This document shows, one piece after another, positions 1 to 9,599 of a stretch of 64,000 bases of DNA. Source of the DNA: Argyresthia goedartella (Eukaryota > Arthropoda > Insecta > Lepidoptera > Argyresthiidae); contig OX463822.1 in NCBI GenBank assembly GCA_949825045.1, positions 32,800,703-32,864,702 of the forward strand, in the 5' to 3' direction. The notes under the pieces were generated by a model. That model searched no databases. It had not been told where the DNA came from and worked only from the letters and a program-made list of their open reading frames with translations. Each line of letters begins with the position of its first letter. Position 1 is the first letter of the stretch. Made by a program: the position numbers and the translations under genes.

Positions 1-2
1 AT

Positions 3-2618
3 AACGGACTTGATTATAATGTAATAGATATATCACAATACAATATCCCTAATTTTATAGAATGCTGTGGCATCACAATTCCGCAGTATAATATCAATTT
101 AATATGTATTTATAGAAAAGCAAAATATGACACAAAGACTTACGACGTATTCTTTAACAACATAGACAAACTATTACATAGACTTTGCAAGGGTAAAATA
201 AAAATTATATTGTGTGGTGATTTTAATATAGATAGACTCAAAAAGAATAGATCTGCGGTTTATTTCGAAGAACTATTATTAACTTACAATCTAAAATTAA
301 TTTTTAATGAACCAACGAGATTAAGTAGTGGGACATGTTTGGACAATTTTATACATAACATCAGAGGATGTAGAGCCGAAATAGTAGAATTTGCACTATC
401 AGACCACACTGGTCAGATACTAAAATGTCCAGTAAAATATAATAATGTCCTCCAAAATTGGTCAATACTAAGGCATGACTATAGTGCAGAGTATTTGAAA
501 AAGTTTAAAGATCATATTGCAAGTCTCAATTTCAGCGAGGTATACAATAATAAAGACGCTGATGCAGCTTTCAGTGAGTTCCATAGTACTTTTAAACTTT
601 TATATGACTTATGTTTTCCCATCATCAAAGTAAAGATCTCAAGAAATAGACGACCACAATGGATATCAAAAGGTATCAAACTTTGTACAAAAAGGAAAAG
701 AGAGTTGTTATGGCAATCAAGGAGAGCCCCAAACCAACAAAACAAACAAACCTTTATAAATTATTCAAAAAGACTCAAAAAAATTATTAAATTGACACAG
801 AAGTCCCAGAATGAATACTTAATTAAAACATCAAATAACAAATCGAAAACTACGTGGAAAATAATAAACAACTACAACAACAATAAGACTAAGCCGAAGG
901 ATTACATTAAACAAATTAGACATAACAATGAACTTATTACTCATCCACGTGAAATTGCAGAGTCATTTAATGAATATTACATTGATCAGATATCAAAGCG
1001 CAGTCAACAGAACGTTACAAATACCCCAATGAAAATACCATTTAATCCTAACTCATTATTTTTAAAGCCAACTTCTCCACTCGAGGTATATCAAATAATT
1101 AAAAATCTTAAAAATACAAACAGTACTGGATATGACAACATATGCACTAAAGTTATAAAATATGTGGCAGATTTAATAGCGCCTATATTGAGCTGTATAA
1201 TTAACCTATCGATAGAGCAAGGCGTATATCCAGAGAAATTAAAAACCTCAATAATTAGACCGCTCTTCAAGAAACAGGACCGTGAAAATATGAGTTTCTA
1301 TAGACCTGTTGCACTAATCCCCATATTATCGAAAGTCTTTGAAAAAGTAATCTATAATAGCATTTATCAATATTTTGAGAAAAAAAAATTATTTGCAGAA
1401 GAGCAAAAGGGATTCAGAAAAAGTAAAACAATTGACTTAGCCATTTACGATTTCTTAAGTCAGGTAGTGACTTGCTTGGATAAAAGGATTCCTGTTTCAG
1501 CTTTGTACATGGATATGACGAAGGCATTTGACTTCGTCGACCATACAACGCTGATAAAAAAACTTGAGGTGTATGGTGTCCGAGGGAATGTGGCTGAACT
1601 TATTAAAAGCTATCTAACCAATAGACAACAGCTTACACAGATTTCTAGTATTTGCGATAGAACTAAAACGGAAATTCATCATCTATCACATCCGAGAACT
1701 GTTCAATATGGTGTACCACAAGGTAGCGTTTTAGGACCATTACTATTCCTCGTTTACATTAATGATCTCCCTAAATCAGTTACACATTCAATGGTTCTAT
1801 TCGCAGATGATAGTACCATGGTTGCGGAGTGCCGAGATCCAAATACATACGAATTAGAAATTAATGACTCGCTTAAAAATATAGTCGACTGGCTGGAATG
1901 TAATAATCTGTTAATTAATATTGAGAAAACAAATTATATGACATTCACAAATAATTATAACCACATACAATCTAATAAACTTGACATTCAATATAAAAAC
2001 AAAAAAATTGACGAAATAAAAGTAACAAAATTCTTAGGACTAAACATCGACTCACATTTGACGTGGAAACCGCAAATAGAACATTTGTGCAAAAAATTAA
2101 GTCAGCTCTCTTATGCTTTATATATGCTTAGCAAAGTTACCGGTCAATCTGCTCTGTTGACTGTCTATCATGCTTTTGTCGCCTCAACACTAAGGTATGG
2201 CATTATATTTTGGGGAAACTCAACGGACAAAGATAAGGCGTTTATAGCCCAAAAACGATGTATAAGGGCAATCTGTAAGTTAAAACCAATGGATAGCTGT
2301 ATACCCCACTTCAGATCATTAGGAATTTTAACATTGCCATCTCTCTACATTTACGAAACTGCTGTATTTGTAAAAGTAAAGTGGAATTTGTTTAAGACAA
2401 TGTATAGTAAACGAGACATCAATTTAAGTGCTCCTCCTAGCTCCACAGCTCTATTCTCGAAAGGCATTTATGGTATGGCGCCAAAAGTGTATAATAGATT
2501 GCCCAAATCGATTAGGAATATTGACCATATTCACATATATAAAGCGAGACTTAAACAGTTCTTAGTCGAAAAATGTTACTATAAAATACAGGACTACATT
2601 GAAGACACGTCAATATGA
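3..2618 (+). CDS. LINE (non-LTR retrotransposon) ORF2: endonuclease-reverse transcriptase, 5' end off window
   Basis: The frame is open from the left edge to the TGA at 2618, so the true start lies outside the window. The first ~140 codons are the C-terminal half of an apurinic-type (EEP) endonuclease: a LICIYR strand, the GDFN box near 216-227 and the SDHTGQ box near 400. The reverse transcriptase follows, with YMDMTKAFDF near 1510, GVPQGSVLGP near 1711 and the catalytic FADD near 1800. The C-terminal region ends in a CYYKIQDYIED-like tail. Such proteins nick target DNA and copy the element RNA into it (target-primed reverse transcription). I see no internal stop or frameshift, so the visible part looks recently functional. 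By the RT and the 3' tail it belongs to the Jockey/CR1 side of the LINE tree; I cannot fix the clade by eye. Related copies are at 40815-43614 and 57098-64000. Confidence 0.93.
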   Translation, partial: NGLDYNVIDISQYNIPNFIECCGITIPQYNINLICIYRKAKYDTKTYDVFFNNIDKLLHRLCKGKIKIILCGDFNIDRLKKNRSAVYFEELLLTYNLKLIFNEPTRLSSGTCLDNFIHNIRGCRAEIVEFALSDHTGQILKCPVKYNNVLQNWSILRHDYSAEYLKKFKDHIASLNFSEVYNNKDADAAFSEFHSTFKLLYDLCFPIIKVKISRNRRPQWISKGIKLCTKRKRELLWQSRRAPNQQNKQTFINYSKRLKKIIKLTQKSQNEYLIKTSNNKSKTTWKIINNYNNNKTKPKDYIKQIRHNNELITHPREIAESFNEYYIDQISKRSQQNVTNTPMKIPFNPNSLFLKPTSPLEVYQIIKNLKNTNSTGYDNICTKVIKYVADLIAPILSCIINLSIEQGVYPEKLKTSIIRPLFKKQDRENMSFYRPVALIPILSKVFEKVIYNSIYQYFEKKKLFAEEQKGFRKSKTIDLAIYDFLSQVVTCLDKRIPVSALYMDMTKAFDFVDHTTLIKKLEVYGVRGNVAELIKSYLTNRQQLTQISSICDRTKTEIHHLSHPRTVQYGVPQGSVLGPLLFLVYINDLPKSVTHSMVLFADDSTMVAECRDPNTYELEINDSLKNIVDWLECNNLLINIEKTNYMTFTNNYNHIQSNKLDIQYKNKKIDEIKVTKFLGLNIDSHLTWKPQIEHLCKKLSQLSYALYMLSKVTGQSALLTVYHAFVASTLRYGIIFWGNSTDKDKAFIAQKRCIRAICKLKPMDSCIPHFRSLGILTLPSLYIYETAVFVKVKWNLFKTMYSKRDINLSAPPSSTALFSKGIYGMAPKVYNRLPKSIRNIDHIHIYKARLKQFLVEKCYYKIQDYIEDTSI

Positions 2619-2883
2619 CATAATATGTACATTATAACTAGTTTTAAGTAACATTATAATATTTTGTGGACATAAATTTAACAAAAATACCTTAGCGCGT
2701 TTAGTAAATATTGACATCTAATGTAAATCTATGTAAATTTGTGTTTTTTGCGTGTAACTAATATTTGCATGCTGCATGGCAGAGTATAGCGAACCATATT
2801 TTAAATTACATTATTATACACCTGATGTACACCTATATTCGTGCAAATAAACATTACTTACTTACTTACTTACTTACTTACTT
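2619..2883 (+). repeat. 3' UTR and (TTAC)n tail of the LINE
   Basis: The 3' UTR contains an AATAAA at 2846-2851 directly before a perfect run of TTAC repeats (2854-2883). A short tandem-repeat tail instead of poly(A) is common in the CR1/Jockey-type LINEs of Lepidoptera and marks the 3' end of the insertion. Confidence 0.85.
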
Positions 2884-4019
2884 GTATCAGTCACATAAAC
2901 TACTATCATGTATTTAGCCTAGAGAACATAATACATAATATACTGGTATAAGCGCACACCACCACATCACCCATCATTGTCTAGAGATGAAACAAATATC
3001 GGTTGTGAATCGATGTTGTTAAATATCAAGATAAAATTCCAAAATTCCAAATGTCTCTATTACTGTCGATATTTCCATATACTTAGCAATCGTCATTTTT
3101 GCCACTTCTCTACATTGGACTACGGTGGGAGAAGAATGGCGTCGAAACTCCCACAGAATGATTTTTAGATCTCTTTTAAAAATTGCTTATGCCTAACTAA
3201 TACAATATATAAATATGTCATTATCATAATTAATAAGCAGGAATAAATAATTAAAAAATTATTAACAGCAAGGTCTGTGTTGAGCCAGATTAACCCCATA
3301 CAGACCCATCATTTAAGTAATCTTGAACATTGTAATATCCCTTCTTCGACAAAGTTGCTTTAACGTGGTTTTTAAATTGCTCAAATGGCAATTTCAAGAT
3401 ATCGAACGATGATCCTGGAATCCTATACATCAACATTCCCATCAGGATAACTCACTCCAAATCTAATAGAAACTTCATCCACTGCCGATCAACCCCACTT
3501 GATCTCCCCTTTGTCAAAAGGAAAATATCGCAGAACACCTCTCAAATAAAAAGAAAATTCCCGCCGAAGATGTAATCTCGCGTAAATTCGTTACCGAACT
3601 CATGATGGCGCGGAATTCAGCGAGCCATACTAATAAAGTTGAAGGGCTCGATAAATTGATTTGTAATATGAAGGTTAGGTTCAAAAGGTATTTATGGGCA
3701 TCCTTGAGGGTTCACTTAGGTAGTATCTCCCAAATGTTCGCTTTCGTCCCTATTTTGAGGCCAAGAAAGACGGTAACTCCAGAAGACCACAAAGTCATAA
3801 AAATTTCGGGGTTGCGTAAAACTGTTTTTGATTTCAAAATAGCAAGGCTGTCGTGCGTTGAGTCAAAGCTTCCGTGATGTGCAAAAAATACTTCGGTCGA
3901 CTTGGTACTTTGGTGGCTGGTCCCTGGGATATACGATGTTTTGATGGTGAAATATGATCTTATGAATGTGTTTTTTCGCACCTTTCATTCGGAAAAGTAA
4001 GTTTTTCTCCACCACGAGA
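2884..4019. other. Unassigned stretch with one dispersed repeat
   Basis: Mostly unassigned. Bases ~3030-3176, with a run reading CTCCACATTGGACYACGG-like, recur in inverted orientation at ~26815-26935, so this is a dispersed repeat. The end of this stretch contains the unidentified minus-strand frame listed separately. Confidence 0.4.
3712..3981 (-). CDS. Unidentified small open frame
   Basis: An open frame of up to 89 codons ending in ...WEILPK. The downstream two thirds look protein-like in composition, for example the segment NPEIFMTLWSSG. A TATCCCAG trinucleotide-AG context just upstream could be a splice acceptor, which would make this a terminal exon or transposon remnant. I recognise no family, and the opposite strand is also open over part of the region, so chance is quite possible. 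Confidence 0.2.
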   Translation of the reverse strand: MRKNTFIRSYFTIKTSYIPGTSHQSTKSTEVFFAHHGSFDSTHDSLAILKSKTVLRNPEIFMTLWSSGVTVFLGLKIGTKANIWEILPK

Positions 4020-4733
4020 GGGAGCAAAATGCTACTTTTCTGTTCAAGCTACTTTTTTAATTTATTCATTGGCATGCAGCTTTTACGCAATGTGCCAATT
4101 GAACACAGATTAAAATAATAGAATGTAATAATGAAATTACATTACAATCGACAACGATGACGTAGGCGATTAAAAACGAACATGGTTCAAGTTTTAACTT
4201 TAACAACGTTATATCAAAATTTATGAATTTTTCGTAATATTTAAAAAAAATGTTAAATTTATTTATAAGTTTTGATTTCAGTAAAACATATAATTATTAT
4301 ATGTTTTACTGAAATCAAAACTATCGATGACTGTTATTGTGATATAATGAAGATTGATATCCGAAACCATTGTAATATTCGATTCGATTATTTTTACACA
4401 ATAGTTAAAGTACACAGTAATATTTTATCTGTGGTGACCTTTCCCTAATCCTTCACAATCCATCATTATATTAAAAAATAAGTTTAAGTTGTTCGATTAC
4501 TGTAAAAGTGGTAAAAGTATAATTCAAAGTATAGTTATTTTTTTTTTAGAGCAATTTAAATTTTCCTCATAGTCGGTGTGAAAAGTTGAATGTGTCACTC
4601 ATGAGCAACATTAAATTCGTCATGGGCGTTAACGCTTGAATCCTTCGTTACGCTCAGGATTCTATCGTAGAATCCTTCCCTTCACTCTGGATTCAATGTA
4701 CCGCCCTCGCCGTAAATACATCATTTTGCTCCC
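4020..4733. mobile_element. Non-autonomous TIR element, copy 1
   Basis: About 714 bp bounded by inverted GGGAGCAAAATG (4020-4031) and CATTTTGCTCCC (4722-4733). A second copy in the opposite orientation lies at 35131-35782, with near-identical end segments such as the ATTCAAGCGTTAACGCC region. It has no coding capacity. This copy contains a perfect 55-nt palindrome (4268-4322) that is only half present in the other copy. The superfamily is unknown because no target duplication was clear. Confidence 0.65.
4268..4322. repeat. Perfect palindrome, 27-bp arms with 1-nt loop
   Basis: The arms 4268-4294 and 4296-4322 are exact reverse complements around a single T at 4295. The arm begins AGTTTTGATTTCAG. 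The related element at 35.5 kb has one arm only. Confidence 0.9.
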
Positions 4734-4956
4734 TTGTGACACAAATAACTATTGCAGGAGTATTTTTGCGGGAGTAAACATATACTTAACTAATCAAGAG
4801 ACAAAGGCAAAATTTACGTATTTGTATTCCCCTCCGTACCCCCCCCACACTCACCAGCAGATAAACATGCCTTCATTGTCCGGGACGCGGTGGCCCATAC
4901 TATTAATGTCTGACTCGCTCGAGTATTTCAATATGTCTGTTTTGTTTTACATTTTT

Positions 4957-5235
4957 AGGGTTCCGTACCCGAAGGGTGCCAAATGGGACCCTATTGCTAA
5001 GCTCCGCCGTCCGTCCGTCCGTCCGTCTGTCACCAGGCTGTATCTCATGAACCGTGATAGTTAAGACAGTTGAAATTTTCACAGATGATGTATTTCTGTT
5101 GCTTCTATAATAATAAATACTAAAAACAAAATAAATATTTAGGGGGGCTCCCATACAACAAACGTTTCCCCCCCCCCCCCCCCCCTCGTATTTGCTCGAT
5201 ATTGATAACGGCAACAGGAAGACGCTTGAAATATT
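4957..5235 (+). repeat. Dispersed AGGGTTCCGTACC-type repeat, truncated
   Basis: Begins AGGGTTCCGTACCCGAAGGG and continues through the CCGTCCGTCCGTC and CACCAGGCTGTATCTCATGAA segments typical of this family. Other copies are at 36881-37270 (minus), 38853-39278, 51187-51671, 51672-51860 and 56818-57098. Complete copies end in GGTACGGAACCCTTCGTG, which makes an inverted repeat with the start, so it is probably a non-autonomous DNA element. A poly-C run interrupts this copy at ~5168-5186. Confidence 0.75.
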
Positions 5236-5280
5236 CACAGAATATTTAGTTAAATATTCACTTTAAAAATAAATTGATAA

Positions 5281-5328
5281 ATTAAAATAAAACAAATATT
5301 TAAGGATAAATATTTGTTTTATTTTAAT
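5281..5328. repeat. AT-rich hairpin, 22-bp arms
   Basis: Bases 5281-5302 and 5307-5328 are reverse complements around AGGA. It lies in very AT-rich DNA and could be a MITE core or a chance product of low complexity. Confidence 0.6.
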
Positions 5329-5466
5329 CTAATTATTTAATTTATCTAATTATTTAATTTAATTATTAATTATTACATAATGCATGCAATCCCATACAAT
5401 AAACTTGTTTTTTGCCGTTTTAATAAGACTAGTATCAGCTTATTTTTGTACTCCTTTGGTATGGCG

Positions 5467-5659
5467 GCACATCAAACATACTGATTTGCACATCAAAACC
5501 GGATCAGCAAAAGTACTTCTTATGTTTTAAATATTTTATGTGTACTCAAGATTATGTTTTAAGTATTTTTTGTTGTGCGTTCAACCTAACACGAAGGATA
5601 ATGGGGACTGAGTTCACCTAAGCTACCGCAGCATTGTGCAAATCAGTATTTTGATGTGC
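5467..5659. mobile_element. Small MITE with GCACATCAAA...TTTGATGTGC ends (family C), copy 1
   Basis: The inverted ends read GCACATCAAACATACTGATT and its complement. The interior contains CAACCTAACACGAAGGATAA and CTAAGCTACCGCAG, which recur at 28428-28650, 33990-34170 and on both sides of the LINE at 40140-43858. It has no coding capacity. The interior of this family is the apparent source of the 70-bp satellite at 24265-26574. Confidence 0.75.
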
Positions 5660-6344
5660 AGTTTAATATTTCCCTTATAGTAATAATAAATTAGTTTATT
5701 TGCCTTCGAACTTAAGAAATAAATGAAGAAACATAGGTTGTGATATGTTAATATAATAATAACAGGTAGCTTAAGTAGCGGATCCCAAACTACAAACATT
5801 CCCGACGACTTAAACATTATTGTTTACCTTACTTAGCAATATCGCAACAAATGACATTAAACCATTGATTTACTTTTATTTACATATCCTTATCTGGCGG
5901 TGAAATTCTACATATTTATTTACCTGTATAAATCTGATAAAATTTCCTTAAGAAAAAAACACTGCCTAAACTTAAGTGGCATATAAGTGCCTATGCCAAT
6001 CTACACAGGAAAAGGCAGGATAGTTACGTAAATCGCGTCAAGAAATCTCCTGAATCAGCTTTCAGTCACATTTTTGCCATTGTAACTTAACTTTGGTTCG
6101 TTCGCAGAGTTTGAATTAGGTCTCTTAAGCAAGCTTTGATTATTGTTGGAAGCATACGTATTATGACGTCACGACATTAAACGGTTGCCTGCCACGGCCA
6201 GCTAGAGCATTTTCCCGTTGCAGGTTTTGAATTTTATTACCTTGGCTTGAGGTTCAAAGACGCGATGCCACATAACGTAACGGGATTCGGCAAAGGACTG
6301 CGTCACGACATTAAAGCCTAAGAATACCACGTCAACAAACATCA
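5660..6344. other. No feature recognised
   Basis: AT-rich sequence without a convincing gene or repeat. A short (CAT)n run at ~6342-6360 is the tail of the adjoining LINE fragment. Confidence 0.4.
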
Positions 6345-6592
6345 TCATCATCATCATCATATTCAGCCCACAAGACCCATTGCTGGGCATAGGCCTCTTC
6401 TCCAAAACGCCAATCTCCCCGGCCCTGTGCCAATCGCACCCAGTGGGACCCCGACGACTTGATGATATCGTCGGACCATCAGGCTGGTGGTCTGCCCACT
6501 GGCCTTGTCGCTTCCCATGGCCACCAGTCTGTGACTGCTTTGGTCCACCCTCCGTCTTCCCGTCTAGCTAAGTGTCCCGCCCATCGCGTCAA
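6345..6592 (-). pseudogene. 3' end of an RTE-type LINE (C-terminal RT-protein remnant)
   Basis: On the minus strand this reads RWAGHLARRED, then GRPPA, a stop, WSDDIIKSSGSHW, then EEAYAQQWVLWAEY, followed directly by a (GAT)n tail. The order RWAGHLAR / GRPP.RW.DD / EAY.QQW is the C-terminus I associate with RTE-clade LINEs, which also end in trinucleotide repeats. The in-frame TGA and severe 5' truncation show it is dead. Confidence 0.75.
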
Positions 6593-7972
6593 CAATCTGA
6601 AATTGATTATTATGCAATGAGGTAAACCTTATTTACGCCAATAATCGAAATCTGCTTCAAATACCGAACTCAACTGTAACTGAACTTAGTTTTAATAATG
6701 GACTAGGGCGAACAGGGGATTATTAACTCGCCCCTCGCCCACATAACCTAGTTCTGAACTCGCATAGGAAAATAAAATGGGCGGCGGAAAAGTAATGCAG
6801 TACTGCAGCCAGGGTGGCCAGGCGCGCAGTATTTCAGGGGACGTCCCATTTATCAGCGGGCGTTTGAGATAGACTCCAGTTTTTTAGCTGGAAAATATCA
6901 CATGAATTTGGAAATTGGTAGCTACAGGTTCCAGGCAATTGAAGGAAATTTTTGCAGACGAATTCGCCAGCTGGGTCGTTTAATTGACCGAGCAAGCGAA
7001 GCGTTGCCGTTTCAGGATTAGGCAAAAATGCAGCTATGTCTATGTATTTGTCCGGATATGTGTCCGGAAGTTATCTTCTACAGGCCGCGTTCCTCAACTG
7101 ATGTTCGTGAAATTTTGTGAGCAGATTCGATTATTAAATAGATTTTTTCGTCGAATATTTTTTTGGATTTTATTGAAAATGGCGGAGATGTGGGGGTTTT
7201 GAAATTAAAAAAAAACGCTTTCAACAAATGAGGTGTTGGATTTGTAGAGACCGTGAGAGTAACAGGCTATATAATTTTAATGAAATGTCAATAGATTGGG
7301 TTTAACACCGCAAAATGTAGTTTACAAAGTTATTGGTGCGACTACTTTCATATTCCATGTACGTAACCAGATGCATTCATAAGTTTTTATGTGTTAATAA
7401 AATAAAGTGTCAGTTGCTAGGTCCAGCTCACAGAACCACTAGTTGTTTTTAATTGGTGAATTAACGGTTCATAAATTTCAATTATTACTTAATCAAACTC
7501 AAACTCAAATAATTAATTGTAAGAGGCAAAAATAATGCTCTTTTACAAGTTAACCACTTATACATGGATAAAAAGAAAAATTAAATATTGTTTGTTATTT
7601 ATTTAACCGCTTGTCATATCATCTATGAATATTAATGGTTTTGATAACCTATTGAACATTGAAATGTGGGCTTATATTCTATCCTTAACTAAGTAAGTCG
7701 GTAAATCGAAACAAACAAAAGGTCATACAAAATATATTGAAAATTTCCGTGAATTTCGTAGAATTATTCTCAACTCAGAAGATTCTTACTGAGTACTGAG
7801 AGTGCAACTGGCCCCGCAAAATCCAATGTGCAAGCTCCGGTCCGAATCGCCCCGTAAACAATAGATAAAAAAAGGAAAACGTGGCCACCCCACTGCACTT
7901 CTCGTTAGCGTCGGAGAGGGCTGACTTTTCACTCATGGAGTAAACTGGAACTTTGCATATAAAAGTAGTATA
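6593..7972. other. Intergenic-like DNA with a dispersed repeat at ~7060-7440
   Basis: Bases ~7060-7440 (GCGGAGATGTGGGGGTTTTG ... CGCAAAATGTAGTTTACAAAG ... TTCATAAGTTTTTATGTG) recur inverted at ~34795-35110, and part of this also sits inside the AGGGTTCCGTACC repeats. Nothing is recognised in the rest. Confidence 0.45.
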
Positions 7973-8636
7973 CAGGGTGTAACAGAAAGGTGTAGTCATA
8001 TTTGAAGGGGTTGTTGAGGACGTCATTCCGAGCAACTTCCTCTACGAAACCGATTTGATCAGAGCAACTTTATTTTTCACTTCTCCTTACAAATCTGAAG
8101 ACCGTCCGTAGAGTATGGAGAAATAAACAATAAAGATGCTCTGATGAAATTGGACTCATAATAAAGTTGTTCAGCATGAGTTATTTATTTTCCATAAATA
8201 ACTATCATTATAGGTTGAACCTAATGCGGTAGGTATATTCATCTTGCTTAACTACCTAATTCATTTTTCATTTTAACATATCGTTTTTGTAACAAACAAC
8301 GAATAGTGTCATTTTTGTAAATTCAGCCAGAGCAACCCCGAACACACCAATAAGTTTTGCCACCATGTTGATAGCTCGAATGGCTCGCGTGAGCGGCGCT
8401 CTCTCCAGCAGGCTCGTGCGCGCGCGCGCGACCTGCAGCAGCGGCGGTGGCCGGCGGCGCCACACGTACTCGTCGGGCACGCACAAGCACAACTGCGACA
8501 ACACTACGGGATTGCAGATCCTGCCTACCAACACCTTAAATACATAAGATATTAATGCCAAATCCCTTCTAACCCCGAGTTAGAGATGTCCCTAACAACC
8601 CCTTTAAATATGGCTACACCTTTCTGTTACAGCCTG
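7973..8636. mobile_element. TIR element flanked by TA, carrying a GC-rich exon-like segment
   Basis: The ends are inverted copies of about 55 bp, starting CAGGGTGTAACAGAAAGGTG on the left and matching CAGGCTGTAACAGAAAGGTG read from the right, each next to TA. A TA target suggests a Tc1/mariner-type non-autonomous element. Fragments of the family lie at 38790-38852 and 44091-44508. The middle (~8345-8545) is strikingly GC-rich compared with the ends and resembles a captured exon (separate entry). Confidence 0.75.
8268..8561 (-). CDS. Open frame over a possible captured exon inside the TIR element
   Basis: A 97-codon minus-strand frame crosses the GC-rich core. Its middle, around CLCVPDEYVWRRRPPPLL, has high third-position GC and looks like coding sequence. 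It is preceded by GGTAGGCAG (acceptor-like) and followed by CTGCAG|GTCGCG (donor-like). This would fit a host exon picked up by a MITE (Pack-TE-like). I do not recognise the protein. The opposite strand is also open over part of it, as expected for GC-rich DNA. Confidence 0.3.
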   Translation of the reverse strand: MALISYVFKVLVGRICNPVVLSQLCLCVPDEYVWRRRPPPLLQVARARTSLLERAPLTRAIRAINMVAKLIGVFGVALAEFTKMTLFVVCYKNDMLK

Positions 8637-8969
8637 TAGGTATGTGGAATACGCGTAAGGTAGAAATTAAATATAATATTGTATAAATCGTATTCGTATA
8701 CTTAACCCTTAGTTGGCTCTGAGCAAGCAAAATTTTTTCATTTATTTTTGTTTTTATTACCAAGCTAAAAGGTTGAAAATCAGGTGGGATGTATCAGTCC
8801 AATCACGCTTCGGCTTAATTTAACTGTTTGTCAAATTGAGTAAAAAGTTTCATCCAAATAAACATTTTTTCACCCCAAATTAGGCAAATGTTCACCAAAC
8901 ATTTACGCCCTATTACGTTACCCATATACTTAAGTTCAAGTCGGTCAAATAAAGTATTTGACACCATAA

Positions 8970-9388
8970 TAGTAGTTTATGTGACTGCTGCATAATGCCT
9001 AATTATGTACAGTTACATACACTAGTTTATCTACACACATATCACAAGCTCTCTTTGATGTGTTCAGGAACCGCATGTTTGACCGGCATTGTGGCTCTGC
9101 AGTTGTTTAGCTTGTTCTGTAGTACCAACTTCTCGCAGGCGAGCGTCGGCGTTCGAAATTTGAATGTCAGTACCAACTTTACAAACAAACTAGGGACGGC
9201 ACGCGGGTGGGCGTCGGCGTTCGAAATTTGAATGTCATTATATGTAGAAAAACTACACATAATGACCATAATGTGTAGTTTTCACGATACGAAACGAGTT
9301 TTTACCAAGTAGTTTAACATAATGCTGATCCTAAAGTGCGGTTTTTGAACGCAGTAAAGAGGGTTTATGATACGTGTGTGTAGATAAA
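8970..9388 (-). mobile_element. FB68 element, copy a (about two 68-bp units, hairpin lost)
   Basis: FB68 is named here. In the orientation of the 33-kb copy it consists of TTTATCTACACACGTATCAT, an ACTACACATAATG stem-loop, n x 68-bp units, the inverted TTATGATATGTGTGTAGATAAA, and a terminal fold-back ending CACATAAACTACTA. Here it is reversed. The fold-back is missing: CATAATG joins directly to CCTAATTATG, as if the hairpin was deleted between short ATG repeats. Confidence 0.75.
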
Positions 9389-9419
9389 TAATATTGCTTT
9401 CTCACAGTCTGTGACTAAA

Positions 9420-9595
9420 GAAACCGATACGGTTCTGTGAAACTACATGGGGTCGCATCGCTCCTCTGCGCTTCGCTCGGCTCCAAGTTAAACATAACGT
9501 CCTGACCTAACACAACCTAACTTAAGTAGTCAGATTGAAAGTGACCTATAGCAACCAATACGTTTCTGTGGGACTACATGGGGGCACTAAATAAA
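9420..9595 (+). repeat. Short dispersed repeat, two partial copies
   Basis: ACGGTTCTGTGAAACTACAT appears at ~9432 and a similar ACGTTTCTGTGGGACTACAT at ~9560. A related sequence occurs inverted at ~48105-48185. Family unknown. Confidence 0.5.
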
Positions 9596-9599
9596 AAAT

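Noticed and set aside
6202..6405. 67-codon minus-strand gene with a Met run
   Set aside because: The Met run is the (GAT)n tail of an RTE-type LINE read in another frame.
8365..8547. 60-codon plus-strand gene in the TIR element
   Set aside because: Opposite strand of the more exon-like minus reading; no start context or family.
9042..9269. Small conserved gene repeated at 9.0, 11.3, 39.7, 50.0 and 52.6 kb
   Set aside because: The repeated frames are all the 68-bp units and flanks of FB68 elements; similarity is at DNA level in every frame.
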